NCBI GenBank assembly: GCA_964402115.1
Contig: CAYOBW010000045.1
Location: 1-33,399 of the forward strand
DNA: 33,399 nucleotides
Source of the DNA: CAYOBW01 sp964402115
GTDB lineage: Bacteria; Verrucomicrobiota; Kiritimatiellia; UBA8416; CAYOBW01
Direction of reading: 5' to 3'
Positions 1 through 11,100 of the stretch are shown here, piece by piece; the first letter of the stretch is position 1; the number at the start of each line of letters is the position of its first letter. The position numbers were made by a program, and so were the translations under genes. The notes under the pieces are model-generated. The model did not search any database and was not told the DNA's origin. It worked only from the letters and a program-made list of their open reading frames with translations.

Positions 1-96
1 GGGACTCCGAACGGCGTAAACGCGCTGGAAACCGGTTTGGAGTCCCGGCTTTAGCCGGTCTCTGACACCTGCCGGTGGCCATAATGAGAACTGCTG
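1..96 (-). repeat. Dispersed repeat family A, copy 1
   Basis: Read on the minus strand, this 96-nt stretch matches 26112-26207 on the plus strand at 87 of 96 positions without gaps. A third, partial copy lies at 18823-18852. The copy can fold: positions 1-12 pair with 35-46 (GGGACTCC... with ...GGAGTCCC), and 45-50 pairs with 53-58 (CCGGCT / AGCCGG). The copy starts at the first base of the window, so it may continue outside. It is non-coding as far as can be seen. Confidence 0.85.
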
Positions 97-114
97 ATGG
101 AATTCCCGCAAACC

Positions 115-143
115 TTGACGTTGCGGGTGCGATGTGCGATTAT
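115..143 (+). promoter_or_regulatory. Sigma-70-type promoter for the first giant repeat-protein gene
   Basis: TTGACG (115-120), a 17-nt spacer and GATTAT (138-143), with an extended -10 TG at 135-136. The predicted start is near 150, giving a leader of about 100 nt before the ATG at 253. A 7-bp perfect inverted repeat (CCCGCAA at 105-111, TTGCGGG at 121-127) straddles the -35 box and could be an operator. The prediction is from sequence only. Confidence 0.5.
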
Positions 144-252
144 TACCTCACAATAAGCCGTCGGATTGCTGCCGGCGGTCTTGCTTTCGGACCGGGTATC
201 CGGGCCGTGTGTGTGTTTTGCCGGGCGGGCCAAACGACCTGTGAGGACAACC

Positions 253-3200
253 ATGAGTCAGCACAAGAGACTGCCTTCCTTGCGTTTGTGCGGCGGATTC
301 GGACTGGCCGCCCTGGCGCTGCTCGCGCCATGTCCCGCAGGGGCGGTGGATGTGAACATGTCCGGCAACAACGCCGCCGGCTTTTCCTCGTTCAACTCCT
401 CCGTGAATTGGGCCAATGCCAGGGTTCCCGGTCCCACGACGAATTACTTCACGCAAGGCTTCACGATGCGGACGCCGACGGGCAGCGGCGCCTACACCTT
501 TCAAGGTGCGTCCCTGACCATCGGCAACGGCACGGCCGGCTCCATGGTGTTCAAGGGCTCCGGCGTTTATACAATCGGGAATTGTATCCTGAACGCCGGC
601 ACGCTGTCGAACTGGGACACGGCCGGAGACAGCATTGGCAAATTGAACGGGGCGATCACGGTGCTCGCGACATCCACCTTCGACGGCAACGCAAGCGGTC
701 GCCACCTGGACATCCGGTCAACCATGAGCGGCGCGGGCGGCATGACGATCATCGGCTCGCCCGGCAGCACGGTCCGCTACAGCACGAACGCGAAGGGCTA
801 CAACGGCAGCACGGTCATCAACCTCGGCGCCACCCTGCGGATTGACCTCGCCAACGCCATCCCGAACGGCGCCGGCAAGGGCAACGTCACCCTCAACGGC
901 ACTCTGGATATCTACGGCAAAAACACCAGCGTGAACGGACTCACCGGCGCCGGGACGAATAACAACAGTTCGGCCACGGCCGCCACCATGTACATCGGCT
1001 ACGGCGACGCGACGAGCACGTTCAACGGAAGAATCACCGACACGGGCGGTACGCTGACGCTGCGCAAAGAGGGCGCCGGCATCCTGACACTGACAAACCC
1101 CAACAACGACTTCGCGGGAAACGTAATCATCAACGCCGGCGGCGTGACCATCACCAGCGCCGGCGCCATCGGCACGGGCGCGAAGACCATCCGGATCGAT
1201 AACGGCACCGCCGGCCAGTGCCGCCTGCTGCTGGACGGCTCCGGCAGCGACATCGCGCTGCCTGCAACCGTCACACTGCAGACCAGTCGCGCGAGCGGCA
1301 CCATCTACAACGAGGGCGGCAACAACACGATCCAGGGGCCGATCCTGCTGAACGGCGGTGGCGGGGACACCCACCTCGTGGTCAACGCCGGCACCCTGAC
1401 GGTGAGCGGTTCGATCTACCCCATCGACACCGCGCGCAACCTGCAGCTGAGCGGCGCGGGCGACGGTACGATCAGCGGCGTGATCAGCAACACACCGACC
1501 ATGAAGGTCCTCGGCGTGAACAAGAGCGGCGGGGCCGGCACGTGGACCCTGCTGAGCGACAACCTGCACACGGGGCGCGTCACGATCGCGGCCGGCACGC
1601 TGGCCGTGGCCGCGGAGAGCCGGCTGAGCATGGCCCCCACCGTCGCGGACGCCAGCCACCTGACCCTGGCGGGCGGGACGCTGCGGGCCACGGAGACGTT
1701 CGCCATCGACGACGCCAACCGCGGCATCACCTTGCATGCGGGCGCCTCCAGCGGGATCTCCGTGGACGACACGAAGACCCTGACTGTCGCCAAGGTCATC
1801 GCCGGCACCGGCAACCTGTCGAAGAGCGGGACGGGCGCGCTGATCATGCGAGCCGACCACACGTACACGGGCTGGACGACGATCAACGCGGGCACGGTGC
1901 AACTGGGAGCGGGAGGCGCCGGCGCTAACACCGGCACGCTGGGCGCGGGCGCCGTCACGAACCACGGCACGCTGGTCTACGCCCGCGACAACAGCCTGAC
2001 GGTGGCGGCGAAAGTCGCCGGCGCGGGCGGCATCGACGTACGCGGCATCAGCTACAACGACACGTTGACTCTGTCCGGCGCGAACACATTCACGGGCCCG
2101 GTGGCGATCTACGGCGGCACCCTGCGAACCGGCGCCAGCGGCAGCGCGCTGGGCGCCGCGGCCGGCGGGGTGGTGGTCTACACCAACGCCGCGCAGACGG
2201 CTTCCGGCAGTCCCACCCTGCAGCTGGACGGCGTGACGGTAACCGACGAACCTCTCGAGCTGCGCTCCAGCAGCGCGAACATGCGCACCCGCCTGACCAC
2301 GAGCGGCGGGGCGAACGCCTGGACCGGCCCGATCACGGTCAAGGGCGACGGTAGTGTGCAGATCGCGGCGGGCGGCACGCTCTCGCTGCCAGGCAGCATC
2401 GCCGGCACGGACACGACCACGATGATGTTCCGCGGCGGCGGGGTCGGGACGATCTCCGGCACGCTCAACGTCCCCCACGGCACCTTCTTCCTGACAGACA
2501 ACGCCACGTGGGTGATCCAGTCCGCCGGCCACAACTGGAGCACAACCACGGTGGCCTACGGGACCATGCGCCTGGGTACGGACAATGCCATTCCAAGCAG
2601 CGGGCCGCTGCGACTGGGCCAGGGCACCGATGTTGCCATCGTGGACCTTGCCGGCTACAACCAGCAAATTGGCGGGCTCGCCGTTTCGGGCACCGCGGGT
2701 GCTGCGCAGCGGATCGGCAACAGCAGCACAACCAGCGACTCCACGCTGACCTACAGCGGCGGCACATCGTCGTACGGCGGCGGCATCCAGGACGTCGTGG
2801 GCAGCGGCACGCGCAAGGTGAATCTGACCATGGCCGCGGGCATCCTGACGCTGAGCGGCACGAGCACCTACACCGGCCCCACGACCGTGAACGGCGGCGA
2901 GCTGCGCGTCAGCGGCTCGGTGGCGAGCACGGTCACCGTGCAGAGCGGCGCGGCCTATGGCGGGACCGGCTCGTGCCCGACGCTCAACGTGGCGGCGGGC
3001 GGCACCCACCGCCCCGGCAACGGCGGCATCGGCACGGGCGCGGTCAGCGGCTCGTACACGCTGGACGGCACGTACGAGTGCGAGATCAGCGGCGTCTCCG
3101 CCACGGCCGACCGGGTCAACACGACCGGCACGCTGACGCTGAACCCGGGCGCGACGCTGACGATCGTGGACCTGGACGCGATCAATGACCCCTCCTACAT

Positions 3201-6200
3201 TATTGCCCAGTACGGCACGCTGGCCGGGCGCTTCGCCACGACGAACGGACTGCCGTCCGGCTACAAGCTCGTGTACGACTACGGCGCGAGCCACAACCAG
3301 ATCGCGGTCGTCCTGGCCATCAACGAGTGGGACGGCGGCGCGAACCCGGACCTGAGCTGGGGCGCGGACGCCAACTGGCTGAGCGACACGGCGCCGACGG
3401 TCGTGACCGGGGAAGGCATTGTCTTCCACAACCCCGGCGCGTCGGTCACCGCGGGCGAGGTCACCAGCCGGCTCGACCAGGATCGCACCACCGGCACGCT
3501 GATCGTGACGAATACCGCCGGCAGCTACCACACGCTCGACCTGAACGGCCGCGCGCTGCTGGTCGCGGGCGATCTGCGCCTGGGCTCGGCGGCCTTGAAC
3601 ACCACCCTCACGCTTGCGGACACCGGCACGGGCGGCACGCTGGCGATCACGAACGGCGCCCTGCGCTGCGGCTGGGAGGGCGGGCGCAGCACGCTGGACG
3701 TGGACGCCACGCTGACCATGAACGAGCCGACCGCCATCCTCGACATCGCCCGGCGCGACAGCGAGACGACGCTGTGGACCACCGGCACGCTGGACTGCGC
3801 GCAAGCTGACGGCGTATCGCTGCGCGCCAGCCAGATCCGCCTGGCCACGGCTTCGGCCGCGCTCAACGGCGGCGGACGCGTGCGGGCCATTGTCACCCTG
3901 CCCGACGCCGGCGCCAGCACGCTGGAAGCCGGTGTCATCACGCTCGGCGACTCCCCTCAGCAGGGTAACAACGACTTGCCAGCCTCCGAGATCCACTTCG
4001 GTTTGGCCAACACCGTCCACGCCGACACCTTCTACGTCGGCCGGCGCAAGGCTCACGCCCTGGCCGATCTGGATGCGGGCGGCACACTCACGCTGAGCGG
4101 CTTCACGGGCGCCCGCGCCAACCTGCGCATCGGCTGTAACGACGCGGGCACGGGCACCACCGTGACCGGGCGGCTGGATGTCTCCGCGGGCACGTGGAAC
4201 GCGGACCTCGGCGAGGTGTCTATCGGCCAGCACGGCTCCGGCGGCGGCGGCGCGGGCGGCCTGCTGACCATGGGAGCCGGCACGGTCACGGCCAACCGGC
4301 TGGCTCTGGCCACCACGGGCGGCACGACGCCCGCCAACACGAAGGGTACGTTCACGCTGAAGGGCGGCAGTTTCACGGTCGTCACCAACGTGACCGACGG
4401 CGGCGGCAGCAGCACCATTTCCATCGAGAGTGGCATGCTGACGGTTACGAACGGCTTCAAGGTCGACAACCTGACCGTCGGCCTTGCGGGCACGAACAAG
4501 GGACTGTTGACGGCGGGCGGGGCGGTGGAGATCGGCACCGGCATTGAGACGCTGCACATCGGCTACCAGACCCAGAGCGCAAACGTCGCCGCCTGGGGCA
4601 CGCAGAACCTGGCGCGCGCCAGCTCGGTGGCAATCAACGTCAACACGCTGCGGGTCGGCTACAGCACGGGGGACCCCGGCGCCGCGTTCGGGGCGCTGCT
4701 CCTCGCCACCAACGGCATCAACACCGTGACGGCGTCCGCGCTGATCGAATTCGGCCAGAGCGACGGCGGCGGCCAGACGGCCCAATGGACCCGCTTCGTG
4801 GCGGGGGGCACGACCACGCTGACCGCCCCGACCGTTTACATCGGCCACCGCAAGAGCCTGGTCAGCGCCAGCCTGGCCGCCGGCGGGTCGCTGACGATGG
4901 GTAGCGCCGGAACCCCCATCGCGACGCTGCGGATCGGCTACAACGACATCGACACCGGGACCGCCGCCAGCGGCACGCTCGTCGGCTCCAACGGCACGCT
5001 GGTGGTCTATGCCACCGACGTTGTCGCGGGCCAGCAGACGCGCACCTCCGCGGGCAGCGCGGGTTCCGGAACGGGGCGGATCGTGCTCGACGGCGCGGGT
5101 GACGCGCTGACGGCGGCACAGCTCGTGCTCGGCCAGAGTTCCGGCAGCGCCAACGCCACGGGCGTCGGCGAGCTGTACGTCGCCGGCGGCACGGCCACGG
5201 TCACGAACCTCGTGCTGGCCGATGCCCAAAGCGGCGGCCGGGCCACCGGCACGGTGCGGCTCTCGGGCGGCACGCTGAACGTACCCTACCTGAAGCGCGG
5301 CGACGCCAGCGGCACGCGCACGGTCAACTTCACGTGGACGGGCGGCACGCTCACGGCCGGCGGCACGGACCTGGGCGCCACCCTCACCCAAAGCGGCGGT
5401 TACCTCGCCCCCGGCGGCGTTGGCGGGGTCGGCGCGACCATCGTCACGGGCGCCTGCGCGACAGTCGCCGGCGTCTGGCAACTCGACGTGGACGGCGCCG
5501 GCGCCACGGCGGACAAGGTCACGGTCACGGGGGCTTTGACGCTGGGCGGCGGCAGCGCGGTGGACTTCGCCACGCTGAGCGCGCTCGACGACGAGGCCTA
5601 CGTCCTGGCCGAGTACGGCACGCTGGCCGGCACGTTTCACACGGTCAGCGGCCTGCCCGCGGGCTATGTGCTGGACTACCAGTACGGCGCGCTCGACAAC
5701 CAGATCGCGCTGGTGCGCGTGCCGGATCCGGGCGCCGCCGCGCGGTACCGCCTGCCCATCGGCTTTGCCGGCTACACGCAGGGCGACGTGCTGACGAATT
5801 TCCCGGTCCTCGTCGTGCTGCGTGACGGCTCGAACGGTTTCCACTACGCCGCTGCCGCCGCGAACGGCACGGACCTGCGGTTCGCGGATACGGACGGCGT
5901 CACCGCGCTGGACTACGAGATCGAAAGCTGGGGCTCCGGCAGCACCCCCTCCTACGTCTGGGTGCGCGTGCCGGCCTTCTCCGCCGCCACCACGATTCAT
6001 GCCTACTGGGGCTCCGGCGCCACGCAACACGCCCTGAACCACGCCAACGGCTTCGTCTGGCTGGCGGACTTCGCGGCGGTCTGGCACCTGCACACGGACG
6101 AAACCGACGCCACGGCGCACGACTACGACGGCACGAACGTCGCCACCACAAACGCCGTCGGCGTTGTCGCCAGCGGCCAGGGCTTCCAGGGCACAAGCAC

Positions 6201-7989
6201 GGGCTACATCGAACTGCCAACCTCACTGGTGGACAGCTCGCGCGGCACGGTGGACCTGTGGCTGCGCACGAGCGTGAACGGCGGGGACGCGGCGCATCTC
6301 TTCTGGGGCGGGCCGACGACCGGAAACGGCTTCGGCGACGAGAACGAGCTGCACCTCAACCTCAATGCCGGGGAGCAGGTCCAGTTCTACGCCCGGCCCG
6401 TGTCGATCTCCAGCCCGGCCGCGTATGCCGACGGGCAGTGGCACCACGTGGCGGCCACGTGGGACCGCACGGCCGCGCGCACCGTTCTTTACGTGGACGG
6501 GCGGCAGGTCGCCAGCTCGGCGGCGGCCATCAACAGCTTCGCGCTCTCCAACAGGACCCGCCTGGGCCGCCCCTACGACACGCTGCGCTACTACCAGGGG
6601 CTGCTGGACGAAACCCGCCTGTCGTCGCTGGCGCGCTCGTCGAACTGGGTCTGGGCAACCTACATGACCGTCGCGCAGAACGCCACGCTCGGCGCGTACG
6701 GCAGGGCGGAGCGCTTCCTCTATCCCAAGGCGGACGCGTTTGTCCAGGGCGGGGTCAACGCCGCCAAGAACTACGGCGGTTCGGACGTCGTGATGACGAA
6801 ATCGCAGGGCGCCAATGCCGACGTCTGGCGCAAGACCTACCTGCGTTTCGACCTGTCCGCGGCGCCGGCCGGCGCGCTGGTGACGAATGCCGCGCTGCGG
6901 CTGACGATCAACGGCGGACGGAACACGGCCAATGCCTACACGTTCCGCCTCTACGGGTTGGCGGACGGCGACGCGGGCGAAGGCTGGCTCGAAGGCACGG
7001 GCACCGGGCAGGCGCCGGGCGGGGGCGAGATCTGCTACAACAACGCGCCGGCCAACAACCTGGCCAGCGGATCCGGCTTCCTCGCCAACGCCCAGCTGCT
7101 GGAGACTTTCCACCTCGGCGTCGGCGCCTACCCGGACGGCAGCGAGGTGCGGATCGCGTGCGGCGCGCTGGCGGACTTCCTGAACCGCGACGGCGACGAC
7201 CGCGTCACCCTGCTGCTCGCCCGCACCGACGGGCGTGACGCCACGGCCATCAGCTGGCGCAGCCGCGAGGGCACGCCCGCGGCGCCGCTCGATCAGCCGA
7301 CGCTCACGTACAGCTACCTGGAGGCGGCGCCGGCAAACCCCCTCTTCATGCTGAACGCCGACGCGGTCCTGCAGGGCAACACCGCGCCGGGCACGGTCAC
7401 AAACCGCGGCGCTGCGACCGTGCTGACCAACATCTGCACCAGCGGCGCGGTCAACCGGCAGCTCTCCGTCTTCCGGTTCAGCCGGGTCGGCAGCCTGGAC
7501 AACAAGACCTTCACGTTCCGCGTAAAGCTGGCGGGCGGCACGGGTCTCGCGGCCAACCGGCCGACAACCTTTCACCTGTGGGGACTGAACACCGAGGCGG
7601 CGGAGCACTGGCTGGAAGGCAGCCAGAACGGCGCCGCGGCCCAGGGCGACGAGATCACATGGCTCAACGCCACCGTCCTGGCGGACGCCTACCACCTCTA
7701 TCCGAACGCCCCCGCGGGCGACACGCCGAACAACCGGTTGCTGGCGACGGTCACGCCGCTCGTGGCGCCGACGGTGGACACGGTGATCGAGTTCGAGGGC
7801 ACGGCACTGGACGCGTTCATCCACGGATCGGCCGATGCCGTGTACAGCTTCGCGCTCACGCAATCGGGGGCGGCGGCGGACAACACGGGGTGGGATGTCT
7901 ACAGCCGGGAGCACCAGGGGCCGACGGCACAGGCCGCGACACTGACGGGTCACCCGCCCCATCCGGCGACACTGATCCTGACAAGGTAG
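253..7989 (+). CDS. Giant secreted beta-strand-repeat protein with DUF2341, LamG-like and two DNRLRE-like domains
   Basis: 2578 aa. The ATG at 253 is preferred because it follows GAGGAC and opens a clear signal peptide (residues 1-31, cleavage after AGA); an upstream in-frame start at 166 gives an unconvincing N-terminus. Residues about 32-1825 are low-complexity Gly/Thr/Ala/Asn-rich repeats with 'T.TGPTTVNGG.L.V'-type motifs of the autotransporter-associated beta-strand repeat (PATR) family, expected to form a long beta-helix. A 'YGTLAG.F....LP.GY...Y.YGA..NQIA' module closes two superdomains (from residues 982 and 1783). Then follow a DUF2341-like domain (about 1831-1925), a LamG/concanavalin-like domain (about 1937-2133) and two DNRLRE-like stalk domains (about 2157-2354 and 2366-2578). 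There is no C-terminal autotransporter beta-barrel and no PEP-CTERM-type anchor, so how it stays on the surface, if it does, is unknown. It is paralogous to the next gene. A role in adhesion or polysaccharide binding is inferred. Confidence 0.9.
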   Translation: MSQHKRLPSLRLCGGFGLAALALLAPCPAGAVDVNMSGNNAAGFSSFNSSVNWANARVPGPTTNYFTQGFTMRTPTGSGAYTFQGASLTIGNGTAGSMVFKGSGVYTIGNCILNAGTLSNWDTAGDSIGKLNGAITVLATSTFDGNASGRHLDIRSTMSGAGGMTIIGSPGSTVRYSTNAKGYNGSTVINLGATLRIDLANAIPNGAGKGNVTLNGTLDIYGKNTSVNGLTGAGTNNNSSATAATMYIGYGDATSTFNGRITDTGGTLTLRKEGAGILTLTNPNNDFAGNVIINAGGVTITSAGAIGTGAKTIRIDNGTAGQCRLLLDGSGSDIALPATVTLQTSRASGTIYNEGGNNTIQGPILLNGGGGDTHLVVNAGTLTVSGSIYPIDTARNLQLSGAGDGTISGVISNTPTMKVLGVNKSGGAGTWTLLSDNLHTGRVTIAAGTLAVAAESRLSMAPTVADASHLTLAGGTLRATETFAIDDANRGITLHAGASSGISVDDTKTLTVAKVIAGTGNLSKSGTGALIMRADHTYTGWTTINAGTVQLGAGGAGANTGTLGAGAVTNHGTLVYARDNSLTVAAKVAGAGGIDVRGISYNDTLTLSGANTFTGPVAIYGGTLRTGASGSALGAAAGGVVVYTNAAQTASGSPTLQLDGVTVTDEPLELRSSSANMRTRLTTSGGANAWTGPITVKGDGSVQIAAGGTLSLPGSIAGTDTTTMMFRGGGVGTISGTLNVPHGTFFLTDNATWVIQSAGHNWSTTTVAYGTMRLGTDNAIPSSGPLRLGQGTDVAIVDLAGYNQQIGGLAVSGTAGAAQRIGNSSTTSDSTLTYSGGTSSYGGGIQDVVGSGTRKVNLTMAAGILTLSGTSTYTGPTTVNGGELRVSGSVASTVTVQSGAAYGGTGSCPTLNVAAGGTHRPGNGGIGTGAVSGSYTLDGTYECEISGVSATADRVNTTGTLTLNPGATLTIVDLDAINDPSYIIAQYGTLAGRFATTNGLPSGYKLVYDYGASHNQIAVVLAINEWDGGANPDLSWGADANWLSDTAPTVVTGEGIVFHNPGASVTAGEVTSRLDQDRTTGTLIVTNTAGSYHTLDLNGRALLVAGDLRLGSAALNTTLTLADTGTGGTLAITNGALRCGWEGGRSTLDVDATLTMNEPTAILDIARRDSETTLWTTGTLDCAQADGVSLRASQIRLATASAALNGGGRVRAIVTLPDAGASTLEAGVITLGDSPQQGNNDLPASEIHFGLANTVHADTFYVGRRKAHALADLDAGGTLTLSGFTGARANLRIGCNDAGTGTTVTGRLDVSAGTWNADLGEVSIGQHGSGGGGAGGLLTMGAGTVTANRLALATTGGTTPANTKGTFTLKGGSFTVVTNVTDGGGSSTISIESGMLTVTNGFKVDNLTVGLAGTNKGLLTAGGAVEIGTGIETLHIGYQTQSANVAAWGTQNLARASSVAINVNTLRVGYSTGDPGAAFGALLLATNGINTVTASALIEFGQSDGGGQTAQWTRFVAGGTTTLTAPTVYIGHRKSLVSASLAAGGSLTMGSAGTPIATLRIGYNDIDTGTAASGTLVGSNGTLVVYATDVVAGQQTRTSAGSAGSGTGRIVLDGAGDALTAAQLVLGQSSGSANATGVGELYVAGGTATVTNLVLADAQSGGRATGTVRLSGGTLNVPYLKRGDASGTRTVNFTWTGGTLTAGGTDLGATLTQSGGYLAPGGVGGVGATIVTGACATVAGVWQLDVDGAGATADKVTVTGALTLGGGSAVDFATLSALDDEAYVLAEYGTLAGTFHTVSGLPAGYVLDYQYGALDNQIALVRVPDPGAAARYRLPIGFAGYTQGDVLTNFPVLVVLRDGSNGFHYAAAAANGTDLRFADTDGVTALDYEIESWGSGSTPSYVWVRVPAFSAATTIHAYWGSGATQHALNHANGFVWLADFAAVWHLHTDETDATAHDYDGTNVATTNAVGVVASGQGFQGTSTGYIELPTSLVDSSRGTVDLWLRTSVNGGDAAHLFWGGPTTGNGFGDENELHLNLNAGEQVQFYARPVSISSPAAYADGQWHHVAATWDRTAARTVLYVDGRQVASSAAAINSFALSNRTRLGRPYDTLRYYQGLLDETRLSSLARSSNWVWATYMTVAQNATLGAYGRAERFLYPKADAFVQGGVNAAKNYGGSDVVMTKSQGANADVWRKTYLRFDLSAAPAGALVTNAALRLTINGGRNTANAYTFRLYGLADGDAGEGWLEGTGTGQAPGGGEICYNNAPANNLASGSGFLANAQLLETFHLGVGAYPDGSEVRIACGALADFLNRDGDDRVTLLLARTDGRDATAISWRSREGTPAAPLDQPTLTYSYLEAAPANPLFMLNADAVLQGNTAPGTVTNRGAATVLTNICTSGAVNRQLSVFRFSRVGSLDNKTFTFRVKLAGGTGLAANRPTTFHLWGLNTEAAEHWLEGSQNGAAAQGDEITWLNATVLADAYHLYPNAPAGDTPNNRLLATVTPLVAPTVDTVIEFEGTALDAFIHGSADAVYSFALTQSGAAADNTGWDVYSREHQGPTAQAATLTGHPPHPATLILTR

Positions 7990-8002
7990 AGGAGACATGA
8001 AC

Positions 8003-8089
8003 ACCCAATGTCCAACACGGAATATCCAATGACAAAGGGAGGCCGATGCGGCCCTTGGACATGCCATGCTGGGTATTGGACAGTTCGAA
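8003..8089. repeat. Short dispersed-type repeat between the two giant genes
   Basis: The sequence carries related words in opposite orientation: AATGTCCAACAC and TATCCAATG on the left, TTGGACATGCCATG and TATTGGACAG on the right, around a near-palindromic AAGGGAGGCC / GGCCCTT centre at about 8036-8057. The words resemble short intergenic repeats seen in Verrucomicrobia-like genomes (recollection, not searched). It sits exactly in the spacer between two paralogous genes. Confidence 0.5.
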
Positions 8090-8103
8090 CCAAGGAGCGA
8101 GCG

Positions 8104-11100
8104 ATGGATGGCAGACAAGTTTCACGGCGGCTGGTCGGCGTCGCGGCGGCGCTGACGCTGGGTGGCCTGGCGCAGGCGGATGTGGTGACGCAGGTGGTGA
8201 GCCAGGGGGCGGACACCGGCGGCAGGCACTGGATGCTGCAGGCCAACGCCACCGGCCAGAACTACTGGTCCAACGGGCTCGCGGCCACCAATCTGCACGA
8301 CTACATCGTCGGCAGCAACATGGTCCTGCGGACGCCGGAAGGCGCCGGGGAGCCGGCGTTCACCGGCAAATCACTGCAACTCGACGCGTTCAGCACGCTG
8401 GGTCTGAAGCTGAACTACGGCCAGGACGCGATCCTGCAGGGCGACCTGCTGCTGAATGGCGGCGCCATCGCCGCGTGGTTGCCCACCACCGGCGCCAGTT
8501 ACCAGTATCTCGACCTCAACAATCACACCTTGAGCGTGCTGGCAGCCTCTTCGTTCAACGTCAACGCCACGGACACCCGCCGCATCGCCCTGCGCAACGC
8601 CGTGCTGACGGGCAGCGCCGGCCTGACGCTGGACGGCGGCCCGGGCGACAGCCTCCGCTTGGAGCCGACGGTGAACGGCAGCGGCTACACGGGCCCATGG
8701 ACCCTGAACGGCGGCACCCTGCTGGTGGTCAGCAACGCCACCGCGTTCGGCACGGCGGACGGTCCGACCATGGTCAACACGCGCTCGGCAGAGCCCAACG
8801 CCACGTCGCTGCAGCTGCAGGGGGCGGCCATCGCCGCCGAGCCGCTGACGCTGGATTCGCAAGGCGCCTTGCGTACACGCCTCACAGCCAACGCCGGCAT
8901 CAACGCGTGGGGCGGCCCCATCACGGTGAACGGCAACGGCACCGTGATGTTCGCGGTGGAGGGCGCCGCCACGCGGCTGACGCTGGCGGGGCCCATCAGC
9001 GGCACGAACACAACCATCGTGCAAGTCCGCGGCGGAAGCGGGCTGGGCGTCGTGAGCGGCGGCGTGAACCTGCCCAATGCCACGTTCAACAAGACCGACG
9101 CGAACACCTGGCGCATCGACAGCACCGGCAACCGCTGGCGCGGCGGCACGATCGCCGTCGGCACGCTCCAGTTGGGCGCCGACGACGCGCTGCCGACCAC
9201 AAACGTCGTGAACCTCGGCCAGGCCAACGCCACCGGTGCCCTCGATCTGAACGGCTTCCGGCAAACGGTGGCGGGGCTGAACCTGGCCGCCGGCACCGGC
9301 CGCGTTGGCAACAGCAGCACGAGCAGCGACAGCGTGCTGCGGGTGTCCGCCGGTACGTCGACGTACCCCGGCAGCATCCAGGATGCGCTCGGCACGGGCA
9401 CGCGCCAGACCGCCCTCGTGGTCACGGACGGCGCCACCCTGACGCTCACGGGCGTCAACACCTACAACGGCGCCACGACGGTCAGCAACGCCATGCTGCT
9501 GGTCGCCGGCAAAGTGGTCAGCCCCGTCACGGTGAAGGGCGGCGGGGTGTACGGCGGGGGCGGCACATGCAGCAATCTCACCGTGGCGGCCGGCGGCACG
9601 CACGCCCCGGGACGCGGCGCCATCGGCACGGACCGGGTCCTGGCCAACTACGCGCTGGATGGCGCCTTGACAGCTGAAGTCAACGGCGCTGCGGGCGGGA
9701 CGGCGGACCGCGTCAGCGTGGTCGGCACGCTCACGCTGGGCGCCACGTCGACGCTAACCCTCGCGCCGACCAATACGCTGGACGATCAGCTGTACATCCT
9801 GGCCGACTACGGCAGCCGCAGCGGCGCCTTTGCCGCGACCAACGGGCTACCGGCCGACTACGCGCTGCGGTACGATTACGGCGCCCGGAGCAACCTGCTC
9901 GTGCTGGCGCGCACCGACGCCCTCATCTGGGCCGGCGCTCTCGCGGACAAGACGTGGGGCCAGGACGCGAACTGGCAGGGTGGCGCCATACCGCCCACGA
10001 ACGTCACCGACACGATCTGGTTCACGGCCGCCGGCAGTGTCACCAACCGCGGGCCGATCACGAGCTATCTCGAGCAGGACCGCACGGTGGCCACCCTCCA
10101 TGCGCTGTACGATGGGGGCTCCTACCACACGCTCGACCTGACCGGGCGCGTGCTGCGCGTGACCGGCGCCCTCAACCTGACCTCGCCCGGTTTCAGTCCC
10201 TTCCTGACGCTCACGAACACGGTCGCCGGCGGCGCCGTCGTGGTCAGCAACGGGAACGTCTACGTGGGCTACAACGGCGGCAGCCCGACGCTGTCCGTCA
10301 ACGCCCCGTTCACGGTGAGCGGCGTGAGCAACGTCGTGGAGATCGGCCGGCGCGAGGGCCCCGGCACGTCCAACACCGTGGCGACGCTGAACCTGTCCAA
10401 CGCCGGCGCCGTGCGGCTGGACGTGGGCGAGCTGCGCATCGGCGCGGTCTCCCCGCACGACGGCGGCACGGTCAGGGGCATCGTGTATCTCTCCGACCGG
10501 GGCACCAACACGCTTACGGCCACGCGGGTGACCATGGGCGAGTCGCCCTGGGCGGGCATCCAGGGCGTGGTGCAGGAGCTGCATCTCGGCGGCGGCACGA
10601 ACCTGCTGTCCGCGGACGTCGTCACCGTCGCCAACAAGAAGTGCAGCGCGCGGGTGGACGTGGACGCCGGCGGGCGGGTCGTGCTGCGCGGCCGGAGCAA
10701 GCCGGCCATGACGCTGCGCGTCGGCATCAACGATGCGACGGGCACCGGCACGGTGGGCACCGGCACGGCGGACTTCCAGGCCGGGCGCCTCGACGCCTGG
10801 TTCGACGAGCTGCGGCTCGGCGAGTTCGGCACGGGCGCGGGCGGGGGCGTCGGCAACTTCCTGATGGCGGACGGGGAGGCAACAGCCAGCAACGTCGTGC
10901 TGGCCGTGACGACGGCCGGCAGCACGGCCCCGGCGGCCACGCAGGGCAACCTGACGCTGAACGGCGGCACGTTCACGGTGCAGAACGCCATCACCGATGG
11001 CGGCGGAGCGAGCACGCTCGCGATCCGCAACGGCACGCTCACCGTCGCCCGGGGTCTCACGGTGGACACGCTCGTGGCCGGCCAGGGCGGCGCCAACGGT

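Noticed and set aside
718..6120. An 1800-codon open frame on the minus strand, and a 631-codon one at 6223-8118, opposite the first giant gene.
   Set aside because: They arise from the G+C-rich Gly/Thr/Ala codon use of the real gene, are Arg/Val/Ala/Gly-rich without any domain character, and have no ribosome-binding site or signal sequence.
8371..9603. 410-codon minus-strand frame, and similar ones at 9847-11646 and 18875-21166.
   Set aside because: Same shadow effect opposite well-supported genes.
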